Source: a virus | Length of the DNA: 64,000 nucleotides | Direction: 5' to 3' (one strand) | Virus record (IMG/VR): IMGVR_UViG_3300020421_001669 | Span: 97,407 to 161,406 of that record | Shown here: positions 8,380-16,888 of the stretch, piece by piece | Position numbering within the stretch: position 1 is the stretch's first letter | How the letters are laid out: each line of letters begins with the position of its first letter | The notes under the pieces: model-generated | Told to the model about the DNA's origin: nothing | The model's database searches: none | What the model saw: only the letters and a program-made list of their open reading frames with translations | Program-made: the position numbers and the translations under genes

Positions 8380-8820
8380 ATGAAGATAATGACATTGTGG
8401 GGTGAAGAAGAAGTTCATAACACAAGAATGTGTATACACTGTAAACAGGTAAAACACGAAGACGAATTTGGTATAAGGTCATATACGAAAAATGGAGTTA
8501 AATCAGAAAGAAGAAATGATTGCAATTCCTGTCGTAAAAAAGAAACTAAAATAAGAAATCAATTAAAGAAACAATATCCTAGACCTACTAATAAGGACTA
8601 TAAATGTCCTAGATGTAATAGAAGTCAACAAGACTTTATTGATGAGGGTAGATTTGTTCATACCAAGAAGAAGTCTATATTTGTTTTAGACCATGACCAT
8701 GAAACAGGACAATTCAGAGGATGGATATGTGACTACTGTAATACTATATGTGCAAGAGCATACGATGACCCCAGTATATTAGAGGCAAATGCAAGGGCAT
8801 TAAGAGAATTCAAATTGTGA
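8380..8820 (+). CDS. 49: recombination endonuclease VII (Holliday-junction resolvase, gp49-like)
   Basis: Structure-specific nuclease that resolves branched DNA before packaging. The hallmark LDHDHETGQFRGWICDYCN (about residues 101-119) is the His-Me finger core of the endonuclease VII family. An N-terminal zinc-binding set (CIHC at 18, CNSC at 47, CPRC at 66) precedes it. Length 146 compares with 157 in T4 gp49. The extra CxxC pairs at the N-terminus are usual in phage endonuclease VII relatives. It is the last gene before a new promoter. Confidence 0.88.
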   Translation: MKIMTLWGEEEVHNTRMCIHCKQVKHEDEFGIRSYTKNGVKSERRNDCNSCRKKETKIRNQLKKQYPRPTNKDYKCPRCNRSQQDFIDEGRFVHTKKKSIFVLDHDHETGQFRGWICDYCNTICARAYDDPSILEANARALREFKL

Positions 8821-8839
8821 ATATTACCACTTTTTATTA

Positions 8840-8868
8840 TTGACTTTTGATTCAAATTAGTGTTAAAT
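8840..8868 (+). promoter_or_regulatory. sigma70-like promoter
   Basis: TTGACT at 8840-8845, a 17-base spacer and TTAAAT at 8863-8868 (four of six matches to TATAAT), in the gap before the lipoprotein gene at 8922. Confidence 0.5.
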
Positions 8869-8921
8869 ATATAGGTGTCAAATAAGTGACACAACTCATA
8901 ACTCGACAAGAGGACTATGTT

Positions 8922-9806
8922 ATGAAATGGCTCAAAATGATTACTGCAATCTTTTTGATTTCAGTAGTAAATGTGGGGTGCGCTTCAGCCTCTGGTGGTA
9001 ATTACTATGAAGCCGTGCAAAGGGCAGCAGAGGCGAAAGCTAAAGTGTCTGAAGCACGATATCGAGCTCTCGCTCAAGTCGCATCTAGTGGTGATGGTCA
9101 GGCTGCATCTGCAGCTGTTATGGCAATCGCACTATCGAATGAAGACACAATCGTTCCACAGTATGTCGAATCTTCTGCTCTGAAATGGGCGCAAGTATTG
9201 ACACCAACTATCGGAACACTGGGGTTGGGTATCGTTCAAGCAAATGTTGCTAAGAACGCCGCTAACAAGGCTGCCGAAGTTCAAATGGCTTCTATGCAGG
9301 CAAACGCGGATATCCAATTAGGTCAACAAACCATGATTAGTAACATGGGTGGACAGTGGGCAGAGGTTGCAGCTGCTGGCGGACAGGCAACAGTTGATGT
9401 TGCTCTCGCTGGATTTGGCGCACTCAATACCGCTGGTGACCAAACTGTTACACTCGGTCTCGCTGGGTTAGATACTGCTGACAGTATCGCAACCACTGGT
9501 TTCACCACTGCTGGTGACATTGCTACAGTTGGTATGAACAACCTCAACGATATGGGTCAGTTTGGTATTACCACTGTTGGCGCAGTCGGAATGTACGGTA
9601 TCGATGCAGCTGAAACTTTAGGTATTCAAGGTATGTTGGGTATTCATGAAACCAATGAAGATTGGTTAACTTATACCACTAGTAGTGATACTAACTTTGC
9701 TCAGATTCTTGCAGATTTTAACGCAACAATCTTGCAATTTGGAACTGATTTGGGAACCCCTATCACATGTAACAATGACGGAAATGGAGTATTCAACTGT
9801 CAATAG
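8922..9806 (+). CDS. Ala/Gly-rich lipoprotein with repeats
   Basis: A 294-residue predicted lipoprotein: signal peptide ending in the lipobox VNVGC (Cys about 20), a helical Ala-rich region (about 30-170), then a Gly/Ala/Thr-rich region with imperfect repeats of the type TTAGDIATVG and GLAGLDTAD (about 165-250). ATG 8922 is preferred over the upstream in-frame GTG at 8886 because GAGGA precedes it and it gives a proper signal peptide. It is monocistronic: its own promoter precedes it and a strong terminator follows. Role unknown; an envelope protein altering the host surface is one possibility. Confidence 0.7.
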   Translation: MKWLKMITAIFLISVVNVGCASASGGNYYEAVQRAAEAKAKVSEARYRALAQVASSGDGQAASAAVMAIALSNEDTIVPQYVESSALKWAQVLTPTIGTLGLGIVQANVAKNAANKAAEVQMASMQANADIQLGQQTMISNMGGQWAEVAAAGGQATVDVALAGFGALNTAGDQTVTLGLAGLDTADSIATTGFTTAGDIATVGMNNLNDMGQFGITTVGAVGMYGIDAAETLGIQGMLGIHETNEDWLTYTTSSDTNFAQILADFNATILQFGTDLGTPITCNNDGNGVFNCQ

Positions 9807-9820
9807 TTACATAAAAGTTG

Positions 9821-9828
9821 TATAAATA
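9821..9828 (+). promoter_or_regulatory. T4-type late promoter TATAAATA
   Basis: Exact consensus box placed just before the hairpin of the terminator at 9831. A transcript starting about six bases downstream would begin inside the left arm of that hairpin and so would not be terminated by it. Serves the gene at 9872. Confidence 0.75.
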
Positions 9829-9830
9829 GA

Positions 9831-9855
9831 GGGGACATTGAGTCCCCTTTTTTTT
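9831..9855 (+). terminator. rho-independent terminator
   Basis: GGGGAC (9831-9836), five-base loop, GTCCCC (9842-9847) and eight T. A textbook intrinsic terminator for the lipoprotein gene at 8922. Confidence 0.92.
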
Positions 9856-9871
9856 AATTATGAGGTAAATT

Positions 9872-10342
9872 ATGGCAGATATAAAGAAAATTCTTGACGG
9901 TGAGGAATTCGTAGTTCAACCCCCCGAAGAATTAAAACTAGAAGAACAAACAGTCAATCCAAAATTAATGGGTGACGATGAACTATATGATGAAGACTTA
10001 GATGCTGAAACTGTCAAGGCACTATCACATGCTTTAGAACTTGACTATATTGAGAAGTGGAAAGTCTTTGCTCAAATGAAACTCCTAGAAAGAAATTTTG
10101 CAGTCGCTGAAGCGGCGAGGGTTGTTTTGCGTGACCAGTTAATTAAAGCAAATGCCAATGTACAAATTCTTCTGAGAAACTATGAAGAAAAGAAGATTGG
10201 TTTAGACCACGAGATAAAGCAAAAGTTGAAAGTTCAAGAAGAACTCAAGACAGTTCGTGCTGAGTTAAGGTCGCTTAAAAAAACTAAAGACATTTCCGAA
10301 GCGAAAAGCGCTAAAAATAAATCCGAGCCAAAAAACGCCTAG
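9872..10342 (+). CDS. coiled-coil protein, unknown function
   Basis: A 156-residue, highly charged, helical protein with a long coiled-coil-prone region (about residues 60-140) and a Lys/Ser/Ala-rich tail. It is preceded by a late promoter and GAGG, so it is probably made late; scaffolding or a virion accessory role is conceivable but not shown. No family recognised. Confidence 0.65.
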   Translation: MADIKKILDGEEFVVQPPEELKLEEQTVNPKLMGDDELYDEDLDAETVKALSHALELDYIEKWKVFAQMKLLERNFAVAEAARVVLRDQLIKANANVQILLRNYEEKKIGLDHEIKQKLKVQEELKTVRAELRSLKKTKDISEAKSAKNKSEPKNA

Positions 10343-10351
10343 CTGGTTTTT

Positions 10352-10359
10352 TATAAATA
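10352..10359 (+). promoter_or_regulatory. T4-type late promoter TATAAATA
   Basis: Exact consensus, directly after a short AAAAAAC/GTTTTTT inverted repeat that overlaps the end of the previous gene. It would start transcription near 10365 for the gene at 10393. Confidence 0.75.
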
Positions 10360-10392
10360 GTGGGAAACAGATGTTTATGGAAGAAGCAATTA

Positions 10393-11646
10393 ATGGTCGG
10401 ATTTTTATCATATCTAAACGAAGATGCACAGGGGAAAAACCTACATCTTGAACACCTAGAAGACGAAATTCTTAATTTCGGAATAGGTGGAGCTCGTGGT
10501 GCAATTAATTTCCTACAGTCATTAAGAGATATGCTGTCGGGAAGTTCTCGTTCATCTGTAAACATGACAGTCAAGTGGGATGGCGCACCCGCTATATTTG
10601 CTGGTATAGACCCCAGTGATGGTAAATTCTTTGTTGCTAAGAAAGGTGTATTCAACAAGACACCACTATTATATAAGTCCACGCAAGAGATAAACAAAGA
10701 TAGTAAATTACCACAAGCACTAAAACCCGCCTTTATAATCGCATTACAAGAATTTAGTAAACTCGGAATCAAGGGTGTATTACAGGGTGACTTAATGTTC
10801 ACTTCTGGTTCACTTGAGTCCGAGACCATTGATGGTGAAAGATACACCACATTCCAACCAAATACAATAGTCTATGCTGTTCCTAAAATGTCAGAACTGG
10901 AACAGAAAATCAAAGCGGCTAAAATTGGTGTGGTATGGCACACTACATATACTGGTAACACACTAGAGAGTATGAAGGCATCTTTTGGTGTAAACATTAG
11001 TGGTCTCAGAAAATCAAAAAATGTCTGGATGGATGATGCTAGTTATAGAGATACTAGTGGAACTTCTACATTCACAAAAGCAGAAACCGCCGCTGTAACC
11101 ACGAAGTTGGCTAACTGTGGTAGGATATTTCAGAAAATAAATTCAGCACAATTAAGCAGTTTCTTAAAATTTCAAGCTGGGTTTACGGGCAAAATGGTTG
11201 GCGCCAACATCAAAACATATAACAATTCAAAAGTAAAAGTTGGTGCGAAGATATCAAATGTCGCTGGACATGTGTCTGGATATGCAAAATGGGTAGAAGA
11301 CAAATTTGATTCAGAGATAAATAAGTTAAAGACGGAGAAATCTAAAAGTCAACTAGAAAAAAGAAAGACTGAAACTCTAAGAGAACTATCTAAGTATAGT
11401 GTTCTTCTTACAAATGTCATCAATTTTCAGAACTCTATGGTAGAGGCGAAAATGATAATCGTTAGTAAATTAAATAGAGTAAAACAGTTAATGGATACCT
11501 TTGTTAGAACCAAACAGGGATTTAAAGTTACAAATCCAGAAGGATATGTTGCTATAGATAGGGTTTCTGGTAACGCGGTCAAACTAGTAGACAGAATGGA
11601 ATTCAGTTATAATAATTTTACAGCAATTAAGGCGTGGGATAGATGA
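10393..11646 (+). CDS. T4-like marine phage protein with ligase-type KxDG motif
   Basis: A 417-residue protein that I recall as common and uncharacterised in T4-like cyanophages and relatives (DUF6267-type). The segment VKWDGAPAIFAG (about residues 62-73) has the KxDG pattern of motif I in the nucleotidyltransferase fold of DNA and RNA ligases, where the Lys becomes adenylylated; FFVAKKG follows. The C-terminal half is helical and basic. ATG 10393 has GGAAG upstream, whereas the in-frame GTG 10360 would lie before the late start site. It overlaps the nucleotidylyltransferase gene by four bases. Ligase activity is inference. Confidence 0.7.
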   Translation: MVGFLSYLNEDAQGKNLHLEHLEDEILNFGIGGARGAINFLQSLRDMLSGSSRSSVNMTVKWDGAPAIFAGIDPSDGKFFVAKKGVFNKTPLLYKSTQEINKDSKLPQALKPAFIIALQEFSKLGIKGVLQGDLMFTSGSLESETIDGERYTTFQPNTIVYAVPKMSELEQKIKAAKIGVVWHTTYTGNTLESMKASFGVNISGLRKSKNVWMDDASYRDTSGTSTFTKAETAAVTTKLANCGRIFQKINSAQLSSFLKFQAGFTGKMVGANIKTYNNSKVKVGAKISNVAGHVSGYAKWVEDKFDSEINKLKTEKSKSQLEKRKTETLRELSKYSVLLTNVINFQNSMVEAKMIIVSKLNRVKQLMDTFVRTKQGFKVTNPEGYVAIDRVSGNAVKLVDRMEFSYNNFTAIKAWDR

Positions 11647-12230
11647 AAACATTAGTATATGCATTTGGTAGGATGAACCCACCCACGGCGGGACACGGAA
11701 AACTTATCCAGAAAGTAAAACAACTTGCTCAAAGAGAAAGAGCAGACCATCTTATTGTAGTCAGTCACAGTCAAGATAAAATTAAAAACCCACTGACACC
11801 ACAAAGAAAGGTTGCACATCTCAAAAAGATGTTTCCACAAACAAAATTTAAAGCATCTGATAGAGTCAACCCGAATTTTATCAAACAACTTGGATTACTT
11901 ACAGGTAAATATGATAAAGTTATCATGGTTGCTGGTTCAGATAGGGTTCAAGAATTCCAAAGAATATTGGACAGGTACAACGGTAAAGATTTTAAATTTG
12001 ATGAAATAGATGTTATCTCTGCTGGTGCAAGAGACCCAGACGCGGAAGGCGTAACTGGTATAAGTGCTAGTAAAATGAGACTATTTGTCAAGAACAATGA
12101 TTTTAACTCCTTCAAACGAGGACTGCCCGCTGGATATAGTGGGTCTCAAGCTTTGTTTAATGATGTGAAGAAGGGAATGGAGTTGAAAGAAGGAAACTAC
12201 AACACTTTTTCACAGTTTTTAAGAGGATAA
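11643..12230 (+). CDS. nucleotidylyltransferase (HxGH superfamily)
   Basis: A 195-residue protein of the NMN/cytidylyl-type transferase superfamily: GRMNPPTAGHGKLI (about residues 9-22) supplies the [HT]xGH nucleotide-binding motif and ISASKMR (about 152-158) the second conserved ISSTxxR motif. Such enzymes transfer AMP or CMP to a phosphate-containing substrate. The ATGA junction with the ligase-like gene suggests the two proteins work together, perhaps on a nucleic acid end or cofactor. A second member of the superfamily is at 61882. Confidence 0.75.
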   Translation: MKTLVYAFGRMNPPTAGHGKLIQKVKQLAQRERADHLIVVSHSQDKIKNPLTPQRKVAHLKKMFPQTKFKASDRVNPNFIKQLGLLTGKYDKVIMVAGSDRVQEFQRILDRYNGKDFKFDEIDVISAGARDPDAEGVTGISASKMRLFVKNNDFNSFKRGLPAGYSGSQALFNDVKKGMELKEGNYNTFSQFLRG

Positions 12231-12233
12231 CTT

Positions 12234-12938
12234 ATGTCAAAATATTTAAAGGGTTTATTACCCACAACAGGATTGGAGTTCGACCCTAGTTCGGCACCTC
12301 ATGGATACGCAGACGAAACTTCTAGTGGGGATGCTGCTTTACCAGATATTGATTTTCCAAATGGGAAATGGGGAATGTTTGGATTAAAATCAAGTGGGCC
12401 TGGCATCAGTGAACCAACTGATTTACCAGATGAATACTATGAAGAAGTCGCTGAAAGAGAAGAACTTCTCGAACAACTAAAAGAGGATGAGGGAGTAAAA
12501 TATGAAGTCTATCTTGACCATCTTGGGTACGCCACCTGTGGTATCGGTCACCTCATTAAACCAGAAGATGCCGAAGCGAAACTCGACATTGGAGATGAAG
12601 TCTCAGAAGAAAGAGTCATCGAACTCTTCAAACAAGATATCGGAATTGCCTGCCGAGACGCCGTTAATCTATACGGCTGGTCTGGATTTTGTGAATGGCC
12701 CGAGGAAGTCCAAAATATCCTTATTAATATGATTTTTAATTTGGGTATGACTAGACTCAGCAAGTTTAAAAACATGCATAGGGCATTAGAACAACAGAAC
12801 TGGAAACAAGCAGCTATCGAAGGACGCGATAGTAAATGGCACAAACAAGTTACTAACAGGGCAGAAAGATTGATGTCCAAACTAGAAACAATTCCAAACA
12901 TTGTCCGTCAATCGGGCCCGATTGGAATTGTTGGTTAA
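12234..12938 (+). CDS. T4-type lysozyme (GH24 muramidase) with N-terminal extension
   Basis: Peptidoglycan hydrolase. The catalytic region (about residues 75-225) follows phage T4 lysozyme: DEGVKYEVYLDHLGYATCGIGH carries the Glu, Asp and Thr of the GH24 triad, and the C-terminal NMIFNLG, WKQAA, WHKQVTNRAERL segments match. The first 75 or so residues have no counterpart in T4 gpe and are acidic and Gly/Pro-rich, with no signal peptide. AGGATAA lies upstream. It may be the endolysin used with the spanins at 4376, or a virion-bound lysozyme carried by its extension. Confidence 0.88.
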   Translation: MSKYLKGLLPTTGLEFDPSSAPHGYADETSSGDAALPDIDFPNGKWGMFGLKSSGPGISEPTDLPDEYYEEVAEREELLEQLKEDEGVKYEVYLDHLGYATCGIGHLIKPEDAEAKLDIGDEVSEERVIELFKQDIGIACRDAVNLYGWSGFCEWPEEVQNILINMIFNLGMTRLSKFKNMHRALEQQNWKQAAIEGRDSKWHKQVTNRAERLMSKLETIPNIVRQSGPIGIVG

Positions 12939-12958
12939 TTAAAGGAAAGGAGACCCAA

Positions 12959-13543
12959 ATGTTGCAAGTCATTTTAGACCTTGCGGTTACCTTCTGGATG
13001 TGGACTATTCTAATCGCCATCATCCTAGTAGGCTGGATTATTGATAGATTAGATATGAGACAAAAAACGAATTTGACATTTACCATGAAGGAAATGCCAC
13101 AATTAAGACCGATTGTCATAGAGACAAAAGGAAAAGGTTTTTGGAAATCAATGTTACATTGGTTTTTATCAACTAGAAATTGGGAAGTTACCAAAGACTG
13201 GCACTATACAATAGATGATATTGAGTATGTGATTCCAAAAGGATTCCAGTTTGATGGTGCTAGTATACCTAAATTTTTAAGAACTTTTTTCTCGCCAGTA
13301 GGCATTATGTTAGTCGGTGGGTTGGTTCATGATTATGGATATAAGTATGAAACCTTATTACTAAAAGGTAAAAAGGATACTATCGGAACCAAAAATCAAA
13401 AATTTATGGATGAGGTTTTCAAAGATATTAATATCAATGTAAATGGGTTTTATCTATTCAATATACTCTCTTATTGGTCATTGCGACTGGCAGGGTTTAT
13501 TGCGTGGAACGGACACAGAAAAAGAAATCTCTCCCCAGTATAA
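12959..13543 (+). CDS. DUF1353-like membrane-anchored protein
   Basis: A 194-residue protein: one N-terminal membrane segment (about 6-26), then a domain with the DUF1353 pattern IPKGFQFDGASIPKFL (about 89-104) and GGLVHDYGYK (about 119-128). DUF1353 proteins are widespread phage proteins, often near lysis or tail genes, with conserved His/Asp suggestive of hydrolase activity but no settled function. AAGGAG upstream of ATG. It follows the lysozyme gene, so a lysis-related role is plausible. Confidence 0.72.
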   Translation: MLQVILDLAVTFWMWTILIAIILVGWIIDRLDMRQKTNLTFTMKEMPQLRPIVIETKGKGFWKSMLHWFLSTRNWEVTKDWHYTIDDIEYVIPKGFQFDGASIPKFLRTFFSPVGIMLVGGLVHDYGYKYETLLLKGKKDTIGTKNQKFMDEVFKDININVNGFYLFNILSYWSLRLAGFIAWNGHRKRNLSPV

Positions 13544-13558
13544 TATCAAGGAGTGAAA

Positions 13559-13774
13559 ATGAATGAGAAGATTCTCATAGAACATTATTCAAAGAAACTT
13601 GCAGAACTAAACGAATTATTGGATAGTGGTATGTTAAGTTTCTCGGAGTATGATGAATTAGTGAAAGATTTTAGAGATGTAAGGGCAATTGAGTCCGATA
13701 TTGAGGATATTAAGTTAAAAGTATTCGCTGGTGCGGTGGTATCTAGCCTCTCGCCCCAAATTAAATCTTTATAA
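13559..13774 (+). CDS. small helical protein
   Basis: A 71-residue, charged helical protein. ATG 13559 is preferred over GTG 13553, which overlaps the AGGAG Shine-Dalgarno at 13549-13553. The late promoter for the next gene overlaps its last codons. No family recognised. Confidence 0.62.
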   Translation: MNEKILIEHYSKKLAELNELLDSGMLSFSEYDELVKDFRDVRAIESDIEDIKLKVFAGAVVSSLSPQIKSL

Positions 13775-13777
13775 ATA
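13770..13777 (+). promoter_or_regulatory. T4-type late promoter TATAAATA
   Basis: Exact consensus overlapping the stop codon of the small gene at 13559. The next ATG, at 13786, is only eight bases after the box and lacks a Shine-Dalgarno sequence, again implying a nearly leaderless late mRNA. Confidence 0.78.
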
Positions 13778-13785
13778 GTCATACT

Positions 13786-16092
13786 ATGGAAAAGACTTTT
13801 GCAGACTTTGTAGATATACCAGAGCTTGAAGAAGGTGTCAATGACCCTGCTATCTTCAAAGCAGTTTTCCTTGCCGGCGGGCCTGGGTCTGGTAAGTCTT
13901 TCATGGTTGGACAAACAGGTCTAACTGGATTGGGTTTCAAGATAGTCAACTCTGACACGGCATTTGAGATGGCCATCAAAAAAGAATTCTCAGATAAAAT
14001 ATCACCCATGTCTCCCGAAAATATTTTTTCACTCAAAGGTCAATCTCTCAGAGACCGCGCTAAATTTACAACACAAAAAAGAAAAGATGGATATCTTGCT
14101 GGTAGACTTGGATTAGTTATTGACGGTACTGGTAGAGAGTACGACAAAATATCAAAACAAAAAGCAGAACTAGAAAAACTGGGATATGAAACTGCCATGA
14201 TAATGGTAAATACATCCCTACAAACTGCTGTTGGCAGAGACCAAGCAAGAGACAGGACATTGGGTAAGGCCGCTATCACTCCAATGTGGAAAGCAGTTCA
14301 ACAAAACATTGGTAAATTTTCAAACCTTTTTAAACAGAATTTTTATATTGTAGATAATTCAGATGGTGCCGACTTTAAAAAGGGTGCGTTGTCTGTATAT
14401 AGAAGTCTTATGTCTTGGTCAAAGAGACCACCACAAGACAGACGGGCGAAGGCATGGATTAAAGACCAGAAACAACAACGCAATATTAAAGAGGAATTAC
14501 CACCACATTTAAAAAGACATTTCGATAAGAAAGGAAATGTAATCAAGGGTACATGGAAGGATGGTAAGTGGAGTCCAAATAAGAAACAACCAAAAATAAA
14601 AACCACTATCAAGGATGTGACACCAAAAGGATATGGCCCAACCGAAGATATCAAGAACATGGATATGGGTGATGTCATCAAAGATTTTTACAAGAGTGAT
14701 GCACCTCAGTTCAAAGGCAAATCCAAGAAGAAACGCAGAGAGATGGCGATTGCCGCTAAACTTTCCACTGAAGGAGTTTTTGACAGGGATTCCAAATCAA
14801 ACTCTTTCAACAGAACTAAGTCTAAAACCACAAAAGTAAAATTGGGTACTAAGGGTGGTAAACCAGTATACGGAAAATCTACTGCACCACAAGGATTCCC
14901 AAAACTATCTAGTGAAGAAAGAGCTCAAATGGCAATGGAAGATTTACGCAAGTGGTTTGGTAAAGGCCCAAAAGGTGATTGGGTTCGCGTAGGTACAGAC
15001 GGTGAAATTAAAGGAGATTGTGCAAGAGAGCCTGGCGAAGGTAAACCAAAGTGTATGCCTCGTTCAAAAGCTCACAGTATGTCTAAAGATGACAGAGCAA
15101 CATCTGCCAGAAGAAAACGCAGAAAAGACCCAGTTGCAGACAGAAAGGGTAAAGGTGGAAAACCAGTTATGGTTAAAACCGATGTCAAAGAAGATGTCCA
15201 AATTAGTAGGTACGAATGGGGTAGACCAGATGGTACTGCTTATATGAAAGCATTAACGCCTGGCGAGCCTGGAAAAACTACTAAAAAGAACAGGTCTAAT
15301 GGAAATAAGAAACATTACAAAGCAGTAATGGAAGCAGGAGATACAGAAGAATTAAAATCAATAGCATCTGCAACCCATGACCAAATGCACAAAGATGTAG
15401 ATGGGACTCAAGATGACTTTGAGGGAATTATCACTCTTGATACCATTGATAACGATTGGACTGCAATATTCACGGAACCAGAAATAGAAGCACTTGAACA
15501 CGAAGTTGATGAATTATCTTTTGAAGATATGATGGGTCTGGGAATGTATGACGAAGACGAATTAGAAGATTTTGAGGCATTTGACCAAGATATAGACTGG
15601 CACGATGAAGTACAAATAACTGAAGTTCTATCCATTCAAGGTAGAATGAAAAGACGATTCGCTGCTAGAAGAAACAGACAAAAACTCAAAGTTGCTCGTA
15701 TGAGAGCCGCGAGGAGGGCAGCTGACCCAACTAGATTGAAGAGGCGTGCTACTCGTGGTGCAAGAAATATGTTGAAGAACAGGATTGCGAGAGGTAGGGA
15801 TTTAAGTGCATTGCCACCTGCTGAGAAGGCTCGTATTGAAGGTATGGTTATGAGATTTTCTGGATTAGTATCTAGGATTGCTCAGAGAATGATACCTATT
15901 GTTCGTAAGAACGAAATGAAAAGATTGAAATCTGGTTCAAGACAGAAATCCCAGAAGGCGAAGAAGTATAATCCAAAGAAAGCATTGGCTTCTGCTTCAA
16001 AACAGAAGGGTAAAAAGTTTAAGGCAAGTAAAAAAACATTTGCTAAACCAAAATTAGCAAGTAAACCAAAGGCGGCGAAGAAAACGAAATGA
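13786..16092 (+). CDS. P-loop kinase-domain protein with long basic tail, probably virion-associated
   Basis: A 768-residue multi-part protein. Residues about 20-210 form a P-loop kinase domain like zeta toxin or polynucleotide-kinase relatives: Walker A AGGPGSGKS (about 31-39) and VIDGTGRE (about 108-115). A middle region holds a Gly/Lys-rich module with GDWVRVGTDGEIKGDC and KCMPRSKAHSMSKDDRA, which I recall from uncharacterised T4-like phage proteins (DUF6321-type). An acidic stretch (about 510-605) is followed by a strongly Lys/Arg/Ala-rich tail resembling histone tails. The late promoter and basic tail suggest packaging with the DNA and injection, but this is inference. Confidence 0.72.
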   Translation: MEKTFADFVDIPELEEGVNDPAIFKAVFLAGGPGSGKSFMVGQTGLTGLGFKIVNSDTAFEMAIKKEFSDKISPMSPENIFSLKGQSLRDRAKFTTQKRKDGYLAGRLGLVIDGTGREYDKISKQKAELEKLGYETAMIMVNTSLQTAVGRDQARDRTLGKAAITPMWKAVQQNIGKFSNLFKQNFYIVDNSDGADFKKGALSVYRSLMSWSKRPPQDRRAKAWIKDQKQQRNIKEELPPHLKRHFDKKGNVIKGTWKDGKWSPNKKQPKIKTTIKDVTPKGYGPTEDIKNMDMGDVIKDFYKSDAPQFKGKSKKKRREMAIAAKLSTEGVFDRDSKSNSFNRTKSKTTKVKLGTKGGKPVYGKSTAPQGFPKLSSEERAQMAMEDLRKWFGKGPKGDWVRVGTDGEIKGDCAREPGEGKPKCMPRSKAHSMSKDDRATSARRKRRKDPVADRKGKGGKPVMVKTDVKEDVQISRYEWGRPDGTAYMKALTPGEPGKTTKKNRSNGNKKHYKAVMEAGDTEELKSIASATHDQMHKDVDGTQDDFEGIITLDTIDNDWTAIFTEPEIEALEHEVDELSFEDMMGLGMYDEDELEDFEAFDQDIDWHDEVQITEVLSIQGRMKRRFAARRNRQKLKVARMRAARRAADPTRLKRRATRGARNMLKNRIARGRDLSALPPAEKARIEGMVMRFSGLVSRIAQRMIPIVRKNEMKRLKSGSRQKSQKAKKYNPKKALASASKQKGKKFKASKKTFAKPKLASKPKAAKKTK

Positions 16093-16565
16093 TTACATTC
16101 AAACAACTATTAGAAAAAAATGTACCGACCAATCCAAAGTTATGGTCTAAATTTAAATCACAAGCAAAATCAAAGTTTGATGTCTATCCTTCAGCATATG
16201 CGAATGGATGGGCTGCTAAACAGTACAAGAAAGCTGGTGGTGGATGGAAGACTGTATCTGAATCTTTATCTGAAGAGACTGGCGAAGAAATCACTATTAT
16301 TACAGAAGAAGGTGAAAAGAAAAAAGTCAAATTAGGTAAAGTCCAGAGAGGTGGTAGTAAGAAATTTTATGTACATGTCAAGAACGATAAAGGCAATGTT
16401 GTCAAAGTATCGTTTGGAGACCCAAATATGGAAATCAAACGAGATGACCCAGAACGCAGAAAGTCATTTCGTGCAAGGCACAATTGTGACAATCCAGGCC
16501 CTCGCTGGAAAGCAAGATACTGGAGTTGTAAGCAATGGAGGGCCGGTTCCAAAGTAGAGGATTAG
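16089..16565 (+). CDS. DUF5872-like basic phage protein
   Basis: A 158-residue basic protein. The N-terminal KFDVYPSAYANGWAAKQYK (about residues 32-50) is the pattern I associate with DUF5872; the C-terminal RARHNCDNPGPRWKARYWSC (about 127-146) is a Cys/Trp motif I recall from virion or prohead-related proteins of marine T4-like phages. ATGA junction with the kinase-domain gene suggests a shared late transcript. Function unknown. Confidence 0.65.
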   Translation: MITFKQLLEKNVPTNPKLWSKFKSQAKSKFDVYPSAYANGWAAKQYKKAGGGWKTVSESLSEETGEEITIITEEGEKKKVKLGKVQRGGSKKFYVHVKNDKGNVVKVSFGDPNMEIKRDDPERRKSFRARHNCDNPGPRWKARYWSCKQWRAGSKVED

Positions 16566-16566
16566 T

Positions 16567-16806
16567 ATGATTGAGTGGTTAAAGCGGTTACTTTACGAAG
16601 AGTGGGAGATAACAATTTTCTATCCCGCTGAGACAAGAGTATTAGCAGATGGAACCAGAGTCGAAAGTTTGAAACCAAAAACATATAGGGCGAAAGCTTT
16701 AAAAAAGATATCGGAAAAACATTTTAAGTTCGTTGATACTGAAGGTGTATTGCACGAAATTAGAGTGGTAAGTCCTGTAGGATATGATATCAAGAAGGTT
16801 TACTAA
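16567..16806 (+). CDS. hypothetical protein
   Basis: A 79-residue protein with alternating strands (WEITIFYPAETRVL, TYRAKALKKISEKHFKFVD, HEIRVVSPVGYDIKK). It starts one base after the previous stop. Similar small proteins occur next to virion genes in T4-like marine phages as I recall. No function recognised. Confidence 0.62.
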   Translation: MIEWLKRLLYEEWEITIFYPAETRVLADGTRVESLKPKTYRAKALKKISEKHFKFVDTEGVLHEIRVVSPVGYDIKKVY

Positions 16807-16846
16807 TATTATGTTCCTGTGATTGGAATCCCTAGCACTTGAACTT

Positions 16847-16854
16847 TATAAATA
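16847..16854 (+). promoter_or_regulatory. T4-type late promoter TATAAATA
   Basis: Exact consensus about 35 bases before the ATG at 16889. Unlike several other late boxes here it leaves room for a leader with TTGGAGA as ribosome-binding site. Confidence 0.78.
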
Positions 16855-16888
16855 ATACCTATAAACAAATTTATATTGGAGACACCAA

